NCBI GenBank assembly: GCA_026388515.1
Contig: JAPLJO010000061.1
Coordinates: 1 to 40,959, forward strand
From: Deltaproteobacteria bacterium
GTDB taxonomy: Bacteria > Desulfobacterota > Syntrophia > Syntrophales > UBA2210
Direction: 5' to 3'
DNA: 40,959 nt
The notes below the pieces were generated by a model. The model did no database searches, was not told the DNA's origin, and saw nothing but the letters and a program-made list of their open reading frames with translations. This document shows, piece by piece, positions 31,945 to 40,643 of this stretch. Position 1 is the stretch's first letter. Each line of letters starts with the position of its first letter. The position numbers were made by a program, and so were the translations under genes.

Positions 31945-33306
31945 CTATTTGAACTTGTACTTCTTCAGCTTATAGCGCAGCGTGCGTTCCGTAATGCCAA
32001 GAATCTCGGCGGCCCTTGTCTGATTATGCCCCGCCTCATCCAGCGCCCGCTGGATCATGCGCCGCTCCAGCCCTTCGATGGACCCCTTCATGCCCGCCAC
32101 TTCGTGCGTTCCCTCCCGTACCCGTGAGGCGGGCACTTCCTTGAAGGGAAGGTCCTTCATGGTGATGATGGTGTCGCGCGCGATGACCGCAGCTCGTTCG
32201 ATGATGTTTTCAAGCTCCCGCACATTGCCGGGGTAATCGTACTTGAGGAGGAGATCCATGGCCTCAGAGCTGATCCCCTTGATCTCTTTCTCATTTTCCG
32301 AGGAGAAGCGCTCGATGAAGTGGTTGATGAGAAGGGTAATATCCTCTTTCCGTTCCCTGAGGGGCGGGACGTTCATTACCACCACGTTCAGCCGGTAGAA
32401 GAGGTCGTCCCTGAAGGAGCCTTCTTTTACCCGTTCTTCAAGGTTACGGTTGGTGGCGCTTATGATTCGTACATCGGCGCGTATGGTCTGGTTGCCTCCA
32501 AGGCGCTGAAATTCCCGCTCCTGGAGAAACCGCAGGAGCTTCACCTGAACGGGCGGTGACAGCTCTCCGATTTCATCGAGGAAGAGGGTTCCCCCGTCGG
32601 CTTCCTCGAAGCGCCCGATCCGCCGCGACGAGGCGCCGGTGAAGGCCCCCCGTTCGTGACCGAAGAGCTCGCTTTCCAGAAGGGTTTCCGGCAGGGCGCC
32701 GCAGTTGACGACGATCATGGGCCTGCCGGCGCGGGGACTCATGGTATGTATAAGGCGTGCAAAAAGTTCCTTGCCGGTGCCGCTCTCCCCCTGAATCAGG
32801 ATGGTGGCACGGCTCGCCGCGACGCGTCCCGCCATGTTGACCAGTTCCTGCATGAGGGGATTCTGATAGATGATTCTGTCCGTCGAAATTCCCTTCTTCC
32901 ACAGCTTCTGACGGAGGAGTTCGTTTTCCTTCACCAGGATCCTTTTTTCCGAAATCCTGTTGATGAGGAGCAGGAGTTCATCGAGGTCAACGGGTTTCGT
33001 GATATAGTCCACGGCCCCGATTTTCATCGCCTCGACGGCGGTCTCGATGGTGCCGTGGGCTGTCATCATGACGACATCGATCTCAGGGTTGATGTTCTTT
33101 GCCTGCCGGAGGAGTTCAATGCCGTCCATGCCGGGCATTTTGTAGTCCACAAGGAGCAGGTCAAAATATCCTTCGAGCACCTGCCGGATGGCGCTGTCGC
33201 CGTTTTCCGCTTCACTGATTATATGCCCCTCCTGGACGAGAAAATCCCGCAGCATTTCCCGTTGCGACTGGCCGTCCTCGACGATGAGAATGTTCATTTT
33301 GTTCAC
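31945..33306 (-). CDS. sigma-54-dependent response regulator (NtrC family)
   Basis: 453 residues starting at GTG 33306, with GGAGGGGG nine bases upstream. Receiver domain 1-120: acidic pocket VEDG, phosphoacceptor Asp54 in LLLVDYKMPG, MMTAHGTIETA and the lysine in YITKPV. AAA+ domain about 145-380: Walker A GESGTGKE, the GAFTGA loop that contacts sigma-54 (GHERGAFTGASSRRIG), LFLDEIGEL and YDYPGNVREL. The C-terminus is a Fis-type helix-turn-helix (NQTRAAEILGITERTLRYKL). All parts needed to open a sigma-54 promoter are intact. Co-transcribed with the kinase gene upstream; the best target in the window is the promoter at 35483. Confidence 0.96.
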   Translation of the reverse strand: MNKMNILIVEDGQSQREMLRDFLVQEGHIISEAENGDSAIRQVLEGYFDLLLVDYKMPGMDGIELLRQAKNINPEIDVVMMTAHGTIETAVEAMKIGAVDYITKPVDLDELLLLINRISEKRILVKENELLRQKLWKKGISTDRIIYQNPLMQELVNMAGRVAASRATILIQGESGTGKELFARLIHTMSPRAGRPMIVVNCGALPETLLESELFGHERGAFTGASSRRIGRFEEADGGTLFLDEIGELSPPVQVKLLRFLQEREFQRLGGNQTIRADVRIISATNRNLEERVKEGSFRDDLFYRLNVVVMNVPPLRERKEDITLLINHFIERFSSENEKEIKGISSEAMDLLLKYDYPGNVRELENIIERAAVIARDTIITMKDLPFKEVPASRVREGTHEVAGMKGSIEGLERRMIQRALDEAGHNQTRAAEILGITERTLRYKLKKYKFK

Positions 33307-33325
33307 GGTGCGATGCCCCCTCCGG

Positions 33326-35098
33326 TCACCCTTTCTCCACGGGAAGCAGGATTTCCACGGTCGTTCCCCTGTTCACTCTGCTGGTCACGCGGATCTCTCC
33401 CCGGTGGCCCTTGATGATTTCATGCGCGAGCGGGAGCCCCAGTCCGAGTCCTTTTTCCTTGGTGGTGAACTCCGGATTGAAAATGCGATCCAGTTCGTCT
33501 TTGGTGAGACCCGAACCTGTGTCGGTGATTTTGATGCTCACGCGGTCCCTGCCGTTGGGTTCGACGATGACCGAGATGACTCCCTGTCCGTCGATGGATT
33601 CCATGGCGTTCTTGAAAATGTTGAAGAGCGCCTGCTGCATCTTGTCGAGATCCATTGAGACCATGGTATTGTCATCGTTCCACGTGGTTCTGATTTCTAT
33701 TCCCTTCGACCGCGTTTCATCTTCCATGAGATTGATCACCTTCTGCATGACGAAGGCGACGGAATGCTCGCTCAGTTCGAGACGCCTGCTTTTGAAAAAG
33801 GTGAGAAACTCTTCGATGATTCCGTTCAGGCGGCGGATCTCGTCGCGGATGATGCCCGTGATGTGGTAGAACTTCCTGCGCCGGTCCTCATCGTCGGGCA
33901 TGTATTCGCGCTGGATGCGCTGGCTTGCCATGCTGATGGCGTTGAGGGGATTGCGGATTTCATGGGCCACGCCGGCAGCGAACTGTCCCAGGGCGGAAAG
34001 CCTCTCCGCCTGCTGAAGCCGCCGTTCCATCGTTTCGATACGCTCGATATTTTTTTTCTGGTTGCGGTACAGCGCCCACATGGAGAGGATCCCGATCACC
34101 ATGATGAATATCATCGAGACAATCATGCGGTTTCTGTTTTCTTTGAGGATGATATCGCTTTTTTCCCGGTCGAGACCGAGGCGTGCGAATCCCACCACAT
34201 CTTCGTCGAGGCGGACCGGCACGATGATTTCAAGAATCCTCCGGCCTTTGAGGATCACGGTGCGGCTTGTCTTGGGCAGCTTTTTCGTGAGCACCTCCCC
34301 GGCCAGATCATCTACCGCCTTGAACTCACCGGGTACGTCGCCGGTTTTACCGAATATTTTGCCGTCATTGTCCATGACCAGGAGGTAGGTAAGCCCCTGT
34401 CCCCATCCCACTTCTTCAAGCGCCTTTTCCACTGCAATTCTAATGTTCCAGTAGCGCCGTCCTTTCTCGTCGAGGGCGATGACGATTGTACCGCTCCCGT
34501 CTATGCGCCGGAGTGCGATGTGTCCCACCTTGTTCAGTTCGAAGAACCGGTTGACGAAATCGACGGTAATGTCTTCCGGTCTTGCGATTCCGGCCCGGGC
34601 TTCAGGCGGCATTTCACTGAGGAAATCAGTATTCTGGAATGTCAGCGCTCCTTCCTTATTGAAGAACGCAACGAGCCAGAGGTTTTCACGGGCGGCTATT
34701 GCCTTCAGGTCTTCCTGGCTCAAATGGTCCGCTTTCCATTTTTTATCGATTTCACGACCCAGGTCAACGAGGCTTTTTATGAGGGTTTCCTGCGGCAGAA
34801 ACGCTTTTTTTCTTACCGGTTCAAAAATGGCGTCCCTTGAGCCTCCGGGGTTGGAAGTCCGGCGAAGGTAGGTCAGGTTCTCCTGAGCCACATTTTCTAT
34901 GGTGGTAATGATGTCGAGTCCCCGGTTTTCCATGAAATTGACAAGCGTCCTGTCAAGGCGGGCAAGGTCCATGATACCCATGATGAGAATCAGCGAAACG
35001 AATATCACCATGACCAGCGCCACTGTGAGGGGCTGGAGAAAAGTCTTCATGAGTTTCGGGTGCGCGTCGCCGGTTACATTCATATGTTCGCGGCTCAT
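33326..35098 (-). CDS. membrane sensor histidine kinase
   Basis: 590 residues. Two membrane helices: about 22-44 (ALVMVIFVSLILIMGIMD) and about 322-345 (MIVSMIFIMVIGILSMWALY), enclosing a large periplasmic sensor region of about 275 residues with a Cache-like look (YWNIRIAVEKALEEVGWGQG). The cytoplasmic part has the H-box FAAGVAHEIRNPLNAI (His379), N-box-containing FNIFKNAMESI, the G1 region DTGSGLTKDELD and LGLGLPLAHEIIKGHRG, so kinase activity is complete. ATG 35098 has only a weak ribosome site; ATG 35083 is possible. It is 19 bp from the regulator gene, its obvious partner. The signal is unknown. Confidence 0.95.
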   Translation of the reverse strand: MSREHMNVTGDAHPKLMKTFLQPLTVALVMVIFVSLILIMGIMDLARLDRTLVNFMENRGLDIITTIENVAQENLTYLRRTSNPGGSRDAIFEPVRKKAFLPQETLIKSLVDLGREIDKKWKADHLSQEDLKAIAARENLWLVAFFNKEGALTFQNTDFLSEMPPEARAGIARPEDITVDFVNRFFELNKVGHIALRRIDGSGTIVIALDEKGRRYWNIRIAVEKALEEVGWGQGLTYLLVMDNDGKIFGKTGDVPGEFKAVDDLAGEVLTKKLPKTSRTVILKGRRILEIIVPVRLDEDVVGFARLGLDREKSDIILKENRNRMIVSMIFIMVIGILSMWALYRNQKKNIERIETMERRLQQAERLSALGQFAAGVAHEIRNPLNAISMASQRIQREYMPDDEDRRRKFYHITGIIRDEIRRLNGIIEEFLTFFKSRRLELSEHSVAFVMQKVINLMEDETRSKGIEIRTTWNDDNTMVSMDLDKMQQALFNIFKNAMESIDGQGVISVIVEPNGRDRVSIKITDTGSGLTKDELDRIFNPEFTTKEKGLGLGLPLAHEIIKGHRGEIRVTSRVNRGTTVEILLPVEKG

Positions 35099-35187
35099 GG
35101 TATTAACCGTTATTCCTTTATATATACCCGCCGGTACGCCATATCTTCGCGCGGATTCGTCAAAGGCGGTGTTTTTGACCGGCTATC

Positions 35188-35215
35188 CTTATATATAGTG
35201 TACGCTGGCTGTCAT
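35188..35215 (-). promoter_or_regulatory. possible promoter of the kinase-regulator operon
   Basis: On the minus strand ATGACA (35210-35215), 16-bp spacer, TATAAG (35188-35193), giving a leader of roughly 80 nt before ATG 35098. Confidence 0.4.
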
Positions 35216-35299
35216 TCATGAGTATAATACCATACCACAATGGTGCATAATTACAATAGATTGAAAAATCAGCGAAAATTCCTGAAAGAGAAGGATTAC

Positions 35300-35315
35300 T
35301 CGACAATTTTGTCGA
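35300..35315. promoter_or_regulatory. palindromic operator TCGACAATTTTGTCGA, likely enhancer-binding site
   Basis: Seven-base arms TCGACAA and TTGTCGA flank two T. The site is about 170-185 bp upstream of the sigma-54 promoter at 35483, a usual distance for NtrC-type activators, and also close to the kinase promoter. Confidence 0.45.
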
Positions 35316-35389
35316 ATTGCCGGCAAAGGAGGAATATCCTGAACTTCATATAATTTCAATATATTACATATGAAGGGGCTCTGAAATGG

Positions 35390-35399
35390 CGACAATTTT
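35390..35399. promoter_or_regulatory. second CGACAATTTT element (half-site)
   Basis: Repeats the ten bases found at 35301-35310 exactly, 89 bp further on and about 85-95 bp before the sigma-54 promoter. The mirror half is degenerate. Confidence 0.4.
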
Positions 35400-35482
35400 T
35401 TCCTTGTGCTTTTGTTGTGTAATGAAGTTGTTATGTGGAATAAATCCTTCAATATTGGTCATTTGCAACTGATCCGGCATTC

Positions 35483-35498
35483 TGGCATGTAAAGTGCT
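35483..35498 (+). promoter_or_regulatory. sigma-54 (-24/-12) promoter
   Basis: TGGCATGTAAAGTGCT matches the TGGCACG-N4-TTGCW pattern at nearly all key positions: GG at -24, GC at -12, and the correct 10-bp distance between them. Transcription would start near 35509. It is the only good match noticed and lies upstream of foldable non-coding sequence, in a gap beside a sigma-54 regulator gene. Confidence 0.6.
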
Positions 35499-35508
35499 TA
35501 ATTATCGG

Positions 35509-35700
35509 CATAGCCAGAATCTTCCTCCTAATTTTCTGGCTTAAACCCGATAACCGACCGGTTACTTAAAGACCACGGGGTTGAAAAACCCCGCGGTCGC
35601 CATAAGAGATATAAAACGCTCTTGGGAGCCCTCGAAAGAAAATAATTGGTCGGTAAAACCTCCGACGGGGGGGTCGCAAGACCTCCCCGCCCTCATTTTA
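35509..35700 (+). ncRNA. candidate structured small RNA under sigma-54 control
   Basis: About 190 nt with several strong stems and no convincing reading frame. Hairpin 1: AGCCAGAA (35512-35519) with TTCTGGCT (35534-35541), loop TCTTCCTCCTAATT, which is complementary to ribosome-binding sites. A closing stem ACCGACC (35553-35559) with GGTCGGT (35648-35654) encloses hairpin 2 (35571-35598, 12 bp with one mismatch, GAAA tetraloop) and hairpin 3 (AAGAG 35604-35608, CTCTT 35619-35623), a three-way-junction layout. A last GC-rich hairpin at 35667-35688 has a GCAA loop. GNRA loops and nested stems speak for a functional RNA; a riboswitch or leader of the 35912 gene is the alternative, but that gene has its own promoter. 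No known RNA family was recognised. Confidence 0.5.
35667..35699 (+). terminator. terminator-like hairpin at the end of the candidate RNA
   Basis: GGGGGGGTC (35667-35675) pairs with GACCTCCCC (35680-35688, one G-U) around GCAA, followed by GCCCTCATTTTA. The T-run is short and delayed, so termination strength is uncertain. Confidence 0.45.
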
Positions 35701-35794
35701 TGGTCCCGCTTCAGTAAAATTCACACACAGGCAAGGAATCCGCAACATTCAGGGAACGCTGTACTCCGACCCACCTTAAAGCCTCACTTTAAGC

Positions 35795-35823
35795 TTGACA
35801 TATTTTTGCCGTGCATATAAGTA
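35795..35823 (+). promoter_or_regulatory. sigma-70-type promoter of the nitronate monooxygenase gene
   Basis: Perfect TTGACA (35795-35800), 17-bp spacer, TAAGTA (35818-35823), with TATAAG overlapping it two bases earlier. AAGCTTGACA follows a TTTAAG/CTTTAA cluster similar to that near 19930. Confidence 0.55.
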
Positions 35824-35911
35824 ATCCCTGTTTTTCCCCGGAACTCAAAAAGAGGAGCAGTCGTTACGTCAACGGTTTTTTCATACACCATTTCATTTCA
35901 AAGGAGCTGCC

Positions 35912-36964
35912 ATGAAAACAAAAATGACTGAACTTTTTGATATCAGATATCCCATCATGCTGTCCGGCATGAGCTGGATCAGTATCCCTGAAATGGTCGC
36001 CGCTGTTGCAAATGCAGGCGGGCTGGGGTTGCTCGCAACGGGACCGTTGAATCCGGATGAGACAAGAAAAGCCATAAAAAAAATCCGGTCACTCACTGAT
36101 AAACCCTTTGGCGCGAATGCAACGCTTCTCTTTCCCGGCGCGAAAGAAAACGCGAAGGTGCTTCTCGAGGAAAAGGTTCCCGTAATCAATTTCTCTCTCG
36201 GCAAGGGTGACTGGCTTGCGCAAGGGGCTCACAAGTACGGCGGAAAGGTTATCGCCACCGTCGTGAATGACCGCCATGCCCTGGCTGCCGAGAAGCAGGG
36301 GGCCGACGCACTTGTGGTGACCGGTCATGAAGCCGCCGCACATGGTGGTGATGCCACCTCGCTCGTTCTCATTCCCAGTATCGTCGATGCGGTGAAGATT
36401 CCCATAGTCGCTGCCGGCGGATTTGCCGATGGCAGGGGCCTGGCCGCAGCGATTGCCCTCGGGGCGTCCGGTGTGGCCATGGGAACCCGGCTGATGACGA
36501 CCAAGGAAAGCCCGCTTCACCAGAATTACAAGAATCTCTCCCTCGAAAAGGGTGTGGATGATACGATATATGGAGTCTACTTCGACGGCCTCGGATGCCG
36601 CTCGCTGAAGACGCCCACGGCGGTGAAGGCGTACCGGAGAGGATTCATGGGGATGCCGAACTTCCTCAGTGCCATGGTGAGTTCCCAGGATATCGCGAAA
36701 ATGCTGAATCTTCCCTACTTTAAACTCTTCTTCGGCGTGATGTTCTCGGGATACAAAACATCCGTCCAGATGGCCTATCTTGCGAACGCCTTCAAGGCCA
36801 TCAGTCTTGCCACGCAGGAAGGTGATCTCAATAAGGGCGTCCTCACCGTCGGGCAGTGCACGGGGCTGCTTCACGATATCCCCACCGTGGCGGAGCTTTT
36901 CGCGCGGGTCGAAAAGGAAGCCCTGGAAGCTCAGAAGCGAGTCACCGCCGCGGTCGCGCAATAA
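35912..36964 (+). CDS. nitronate monooxygenase / FabK-like FMN enzyme
   Basis: 350 residues, with AAAGGAG before ATG. The TIM-barrel FMN pattern is present: IRYPIMLSGMSWISIPEMVA, NAGGLGLLATG, KPFGANATL, GADALVVTGHEAAAHGGD (the motif with the candidate catalytic His), IPIVAAGGFADGRGLAAAIALG and VAMGTRLMTTKES. This group includes 2-nitropropane dioxygenases and the enoyl-ACP reductase FabK; in an anaerobe a reductase or other oxygen-free role is more likely. It stands alone, with its own promoter and a strong terminator, so it is a single-gene unit. Confidence 0.9.
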   Translation: MKTKMTELFDIRYPIMLSGMSWISIPEMVAAVANAGGLGLLATGPLNPDETRKAIKKIRSLTDKPFGANATLLFPGAKENAKVLLEEKVPVINFSLGKGDWLAQGAHKYGGKVIATVVNDRHALAAEKQGADALVVTGHEAAAHGGDATSLVLIPSIVDAVKIPIVAAGGFADGRGLAAAIALGASGVAMGTRLMTTKESPLHQNYKNLSLEKGVDDTIYGVYFDGLGCRSLKTPTAVKAYRRGFMGMPNFLSAMVSSQDIAKMLNLPYFKLFFGVMFSGYKTSVQMAYLANAFKAISLATQEGDLNKGVLTVGQCTGLLHDIPTVAELFARVEKEALEAQKRVTAAVAQ

Positions 36965-36988
36965 GAAGACACAAAGGTCATCAACGAC

Positions 36989-37016
36989 AAAGGGGGCCCC
37001 GGCGCCCCCTTTTTTT
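36989..37016. terminator. bidirectional intrinsic terminator
   Basis: A GGGGGC / GCCCCC stem with a short GC loop is flanked by AAA on the left and seven T on the right. It serves the nitronate monooxygenase gene on the plus strand and lies at the very end of the converging AsmA-like gene, whose stop codon is built from the T-run. Confidence 0.88.
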
Positions 37017-40000
37017 ATTGTGCCTTCTTTTCCTTATCCTTCTGAATCATTTTCTGTATGTTGTTGATGATGTCCACGGGTAAATTAAGAGTTCTGAAAA
37101 TGATGTCTCCCGCCGGTTTGATCGATTCAATCGGTACGGGAACGACCTTTGGATCGTCAAAATTGCCGCTCATCTTCAGGCTCACCACGACGAGCTTGCC
37201 GTCTTTGCCGGTGATAATCCAGCCCACAAGGGGGATGGCGCTGATTGTCCTGTCGAGCACCTCCAGCGGCTGAACGCCCAGCATGGCGTCGATGGTATTA
37301 TCCTTGAGCGAATACGTGCCCGCGGCGGAGAGCTGAAGTGAATTGCTGTCCAGGTGAAAATCGTCAAACCTGATAATTCCCTCACGCACGGTGAAGTGTG
37401 ATGACATGCGGTTATAGGGAAATCCGCTCTTGAGGTCAAGTTCTCCCGTCTTGATGATCTTATAGATATTGAGAACCGAAAAAATCCTGGAGATGGTTGT
37501 ATATTTCATGATGCGGCCGTCGGTGGATGAAAACGAGAGGTCTCCGTTGATGGAGTCTGCCGTTCCCCAGAGATGTCCCTCGAACGTGAACAGCCCCTTG
37601 AGAGACGATGTCCCGGGTGACAGAAATGCCATGTACGTGCGCGTCCGGCCGTTCTTGATCGCAATCGACACGTCAAATGTTGCTGCCTTGCCCTCTTCCA
37701 CGAGGGCGGAACCAGTCACCGTTCCCGCCGGGACCACCAGGGCGATATCTTCCAGGCGAAGGGTGCGGTTCTCCAGCACCGCCGTGGCGTCGGCGGTCGT
37801 CACATCGATCCCGTAGAGCTTGAGATTAGTGAAGGTGAGACCGGCCCGTGCATGCAGCGTATCGGGAAGGTCGATTGCGTCCGACGTTCCCCGTTCCAGG
37901 CTGAGCCCGTCCACGGTGACGTGTCCCTCGAAGAGGGGAAGTTCCCCGGTGGTGAGTCTTCCCGACAGTACCAGAGGGGTGGTGCCGTAGCGGATGTCCA
38001 GTTTGTCCGTGGTGATTGTCTTTTCACTCACGCCGATTGTCCCGTTCACTGTCATGCCGGTGTTGTCGTGGAACAGCAGGGCGTCTTTGCACACGACGGT
38101 TCCAGAGAGAGAGGCGGCACCATCCCATGTGACCGTCACATCGCCGCTTATCGTGCCGTCCAGATTCCGGAACCCTTCTTTTGTGTATGCCTGAAACCGC
38201 TTGAGATTCAGTACGCCGCTTATATGCGACCGGCCCTTTTTGTCGGTGATGGTTGACACCACCTTCACATCGCCGGGAGGCACACTGATGTCCAGTTCCG
38301 GAACCGAAAGATCGATTCCCGGCCATATGGAGCCTTTCACCCTGCTCCTGCCCGTGATGGGTCCTTTTTCCGGACGGTAGGGAGTTCCGAAGATTTCGAA
38401 TCCCGGGGTGGTAAGCTTCACTTCGCCTTCAACTGAGGTGCCTTTCCCCTCGCCGTTGATGGTGAGCGAGGCGCCTTCGGTGAGGCGGAATGATTCCCCG
38501 ACGGGAAGGTCGTTCGTTTCGGCTTCAAAAGAATAGGTCGCATCCCCAAAGAGATCATCAAAGGTGAGGGCGAGCCTTTTTACCTTCATGGTGTCCAGTG
38601 CGCCACTCAACTCAACGAGGAGCGGTGACGAAAAACTTTTTTTCACGAGCGTACCCGACAACTGCTCCACCGATTTATCACCAAGGGCGAAATTGCAGTT
38701 GTCGAGGGTAAGGTCGCCCTGCACGTCCGTCGGTTCGTCGGAAGGATCAACGGTATATGATTTGAAGTATCCACGGATTCGGCCGCTCCGGACAGAGGAG
38801 ATTATATTAAAGGCATGAGCCACTTCTTCATCGACCATCACCGCCTTCCAGGTCTCCAGAAAATCAGCCAGCGCCATGTCGAACCCGGCGTCGATGGAAA
38901 AGTAAATTCCCGGCGCCTCGATGTGTTCAAAAAGGAGTGTGACCGACTTGAGCTCGGAAGCACCCGTGAAGCCGTGGAGGTTTTTGAACTCCAGGGTACC
39001 GTTCGAGTAGGTGCCTGTCCCGCTGACATTGCGCACCCGTTCCCTGCTGAATCCTGAGCCGAAGCTCATATCCTTCAGTTCGAGCGCTGCCGAGATATTC
39101 ATGTAGTAAGTGTTGCCGGCGGCGAAATCCCGCATGCGGCCGTGGTAGCCGAGCGATGTAAAGCGGCTCTGTCCCCCGCGTATCTGATGTGTCAAAAGAA
39201 GGGAGAGCCAGTCCGGCATGGCATCCGTCGGGAGTGCCCGGATCAGTTCTTCGTAGTCGAATTCACGTGATTTACAATCAAGAGCAATTGCGGCATTGCC
39301 GATTTCATCGAGCGTATCGAGGCCGGAGATGAGGCCCGTTCCCGTGAGTTCGATGACGGGCGAACTGAGCGCGAGGGAATCGATAGAGAAGGTATCACCG
39401 GACCCGCTTGCCTTCACGGCGAAACGCACTTGTGCCATTTCCTTTTTATACCAGGGAAGGAGTATGTTGTTCCCCTCGGCCTGTATCGTGAGATAATTCT
39501 CTCGGCCCCCCGCGCTGAAGGAAACATCAACCTCCGTACTCCCCGACATATCGGGATTGATATCCCTGAGGTCCAGATGTGAGAGCAAAACCTTTCCTTC
39601 CCATGCGCTGCCCGCCAGTGTCGCCGTCATGCACGCGTCACCGCCCAGAGCGTGCATCGCGACGTTGAGTTCATTTTCCCTGAAATATCCCTGGATGTTT
39701 TCGAAATTGAGCCTCGATTTTTTGCCGATGAGCCTCAGCGTGGTCCGCTCGACGTCGAAGTGCGGGATGGTGAACTTCCGGAAGGGACCTTTACCGGAGA
39801 GAATATCAAGGGGGATATGCGCATCCGATCCTGCGGCACTGATGGAGGATACCTTCAGGGTACCGATAAGCATATACCAGGGTGAAAATCTGAGAACGAG
39901 ATGCTCCGTTTTCACATAGAGATTATCGGGTTTCCCCGCGTTCACGTTCCTGAGGGTGAGCTCGATCTCTCCTCCCACCAGGGCAATGGATGCACGCTCC

Positions 40001-40161
40001 ACTGTCACGTCGGTCTTCAGAAAGGTCCGCACCCGCCCTTCTATGAATGATGTAAGATTTTCCGGCCGATTGAGCCAGGCAATCGAGAATGCCGCTGCCG
40101 CGCCCGCAAGCAAAGCGGCAACTACTATGACGGCAATGACCTTCCGTGAATTCGCCTTCAT
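37015..40161 (-). CDS. AsmA-like/DUF3971 envelope protein
   Basis: 1048 residues. Residues 8-28 form a signal anchor (VIAVIVVAALLAGAAAAF). RVRTFLKTDVTVERASIAL follows, the start of the AsmA type, and the remainder is long repeated beta structure with many DVxVxxxxG-like strands; the C-terminal part (ILNIYKIIKTGELDLKSGFP, then FHLDSNSLQLSAAGTYSL) is the conserved AsmA-like C-terminal region also seen in YhdP, and the end reaches PLVGWIITG. Such proteins bridge inner and outer membranes and are thought to move phospholipids. The stop lies in the shared terminator. The start ATG has GGGGA upstream. Length is typical of the family. Confidence 0.88.
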   Translation of the reverse strand: MKANSRKVIAVIVVAALLAGAAAAFSIAWLNRPENLTSFIEGRVRTFLKTDVTVERASIALVGGEIELTLRNVNAGKPDNLYVKTEHLVLRFSPWYMLIGTLKVSSISAAGSDAHIPLDILSGKGPFRKFTIPHFDVERTTLRLIGKKSRLNFENIQGYFRENELNVAMHALGGDACMTATLAGSAWEGKVLLSHLDLRDINPDMSGSTEVDVSFSAGGRENYLTIQAEGNNILLPWYKKEMAQVRFAVKASGSGDTFSIDSLALSSPVIELTGTGLISGLDTLDEIGNAAIALDCKSREFDYEELIRALPTDAMPDWLSLLLTHQIRGGQSRFTSLGYHGRMRDFAAGNTYYMNISAALELKDMSFGSGFSRERVRNVSGTGTYSNGTLEFKNLHGFTGASELKSVTLLFEHIEAPGIYFSIDAGFDMALADFLETWKAVMVDEEVAHAFNIISSVRSGRIRGYFKSYTVDPSDEPTDVQGDLTLDNCNFALGDKSVEQLSGTLVKKSFSSPLLVELSGALDTMKVKRLALTFDDLFGDATYSFEAETNDLPVGESFRLTEGASLTINGEGKGTSVEGEVKLTTPGFEIFGTPYRPEKGPITGRSRVKGSIWPGIDLSVPELDISVPPGDVKVVSTITDKKGRSHISGVLNLKRFQAYTKEGFRNLDGTISGDVTVTWDGAASLSGTVVCKDALLFHDNTGMTVNGTIGVSEKTITTDKLDIRYGTTPLVLSGRLTTGELPLFEGHVTVDGLSLERGTSDAIDLPDTLHARAGLTFTNLKLYGIDVTTADATAVLENRTLRLEDIALVVPAGTVTGSALVEEGKAATFDVSIAIKNGRTRTYMAFLSPGTSSLKGLFTFEGHLWGTADSINGDLSFSSTDGRIMKYTTISRIFSVLNIYKIIKTGELDLKSGFPYNRMSSHFTVREGIIRFDDFHLDSNSLQLSAAGTYSLKDNTIDAMLGVQPLEVLDRTISAIPLVGWIITGKDGKLVVVSLKMSGNFDDPKVVPVPIESIKPAGDIIFRTLNLPVDIINNIQKMIQKDKEKKAQ

Positions 40162-40286
40162 GGCGTCCCCTCATGTATGACTACCTATAACATGTTTTCA
40201 TGGAAAATAAATCCTGTAATGGGAAGTGGATGGATATGAGAACGGTTGGGATGGGCAGGTAGGACTGAGAATGAAATTGATTTTAT

Positions 40287-40362
<76 letters not shown>

Positions 40363-40384
40363 ACGCGGCCTTTATAACGGGGAG

Positions 40385-40414
40385 TGCTTACCTTATGTCC
40401 GGTCACTGTGTCAA
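40385..40414 (-). promoter_or_regulatory. promoter of the tRNA-Ala gene
   Basis: On the minus strand a perfect TTGACA (40409-40414), an 18-bp spacer and TAAGCA (40385-40390), with start about 15 nt before the mature tRNA. Confidence 0.45.
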
Positions 40415-40643
40415 GGAATTGTTACACTCCCTGAGGCAGGCCATACGCCCCGCAATGTCACGCCCTGAAAGGACGAGAGATACACCGGCGGCACACCCGG
40501 ATAGCCGCTATCCTCCGGTATAAAAAAATACACTTGTGGTTAAAGGAGGAGTCTGTTAGAAAATTCGACTTATTTAGGCTCCCATGGTGCGATGAGGGGA
40601 AACATCCGGAGGTGGGAACGAATACAGAAAAAGGAGACATCCC

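Noticed and set aside
35581-35820. 79-codon frame (TTG start) within the candidate small RNA
   Set aside because: No ribosome site; it starts inside a strong hairpin and the peptide has no protein-like pattern. RNA structure explains the region better.
40498-40522. Hairpin GGATAG/CTATCC followed by an A-run before the gdhA gene
   Set aside because: The A-run is on the wrong side for a plus-strand terminator, and on the minus strand it would precede the hairpin. It may be chance.
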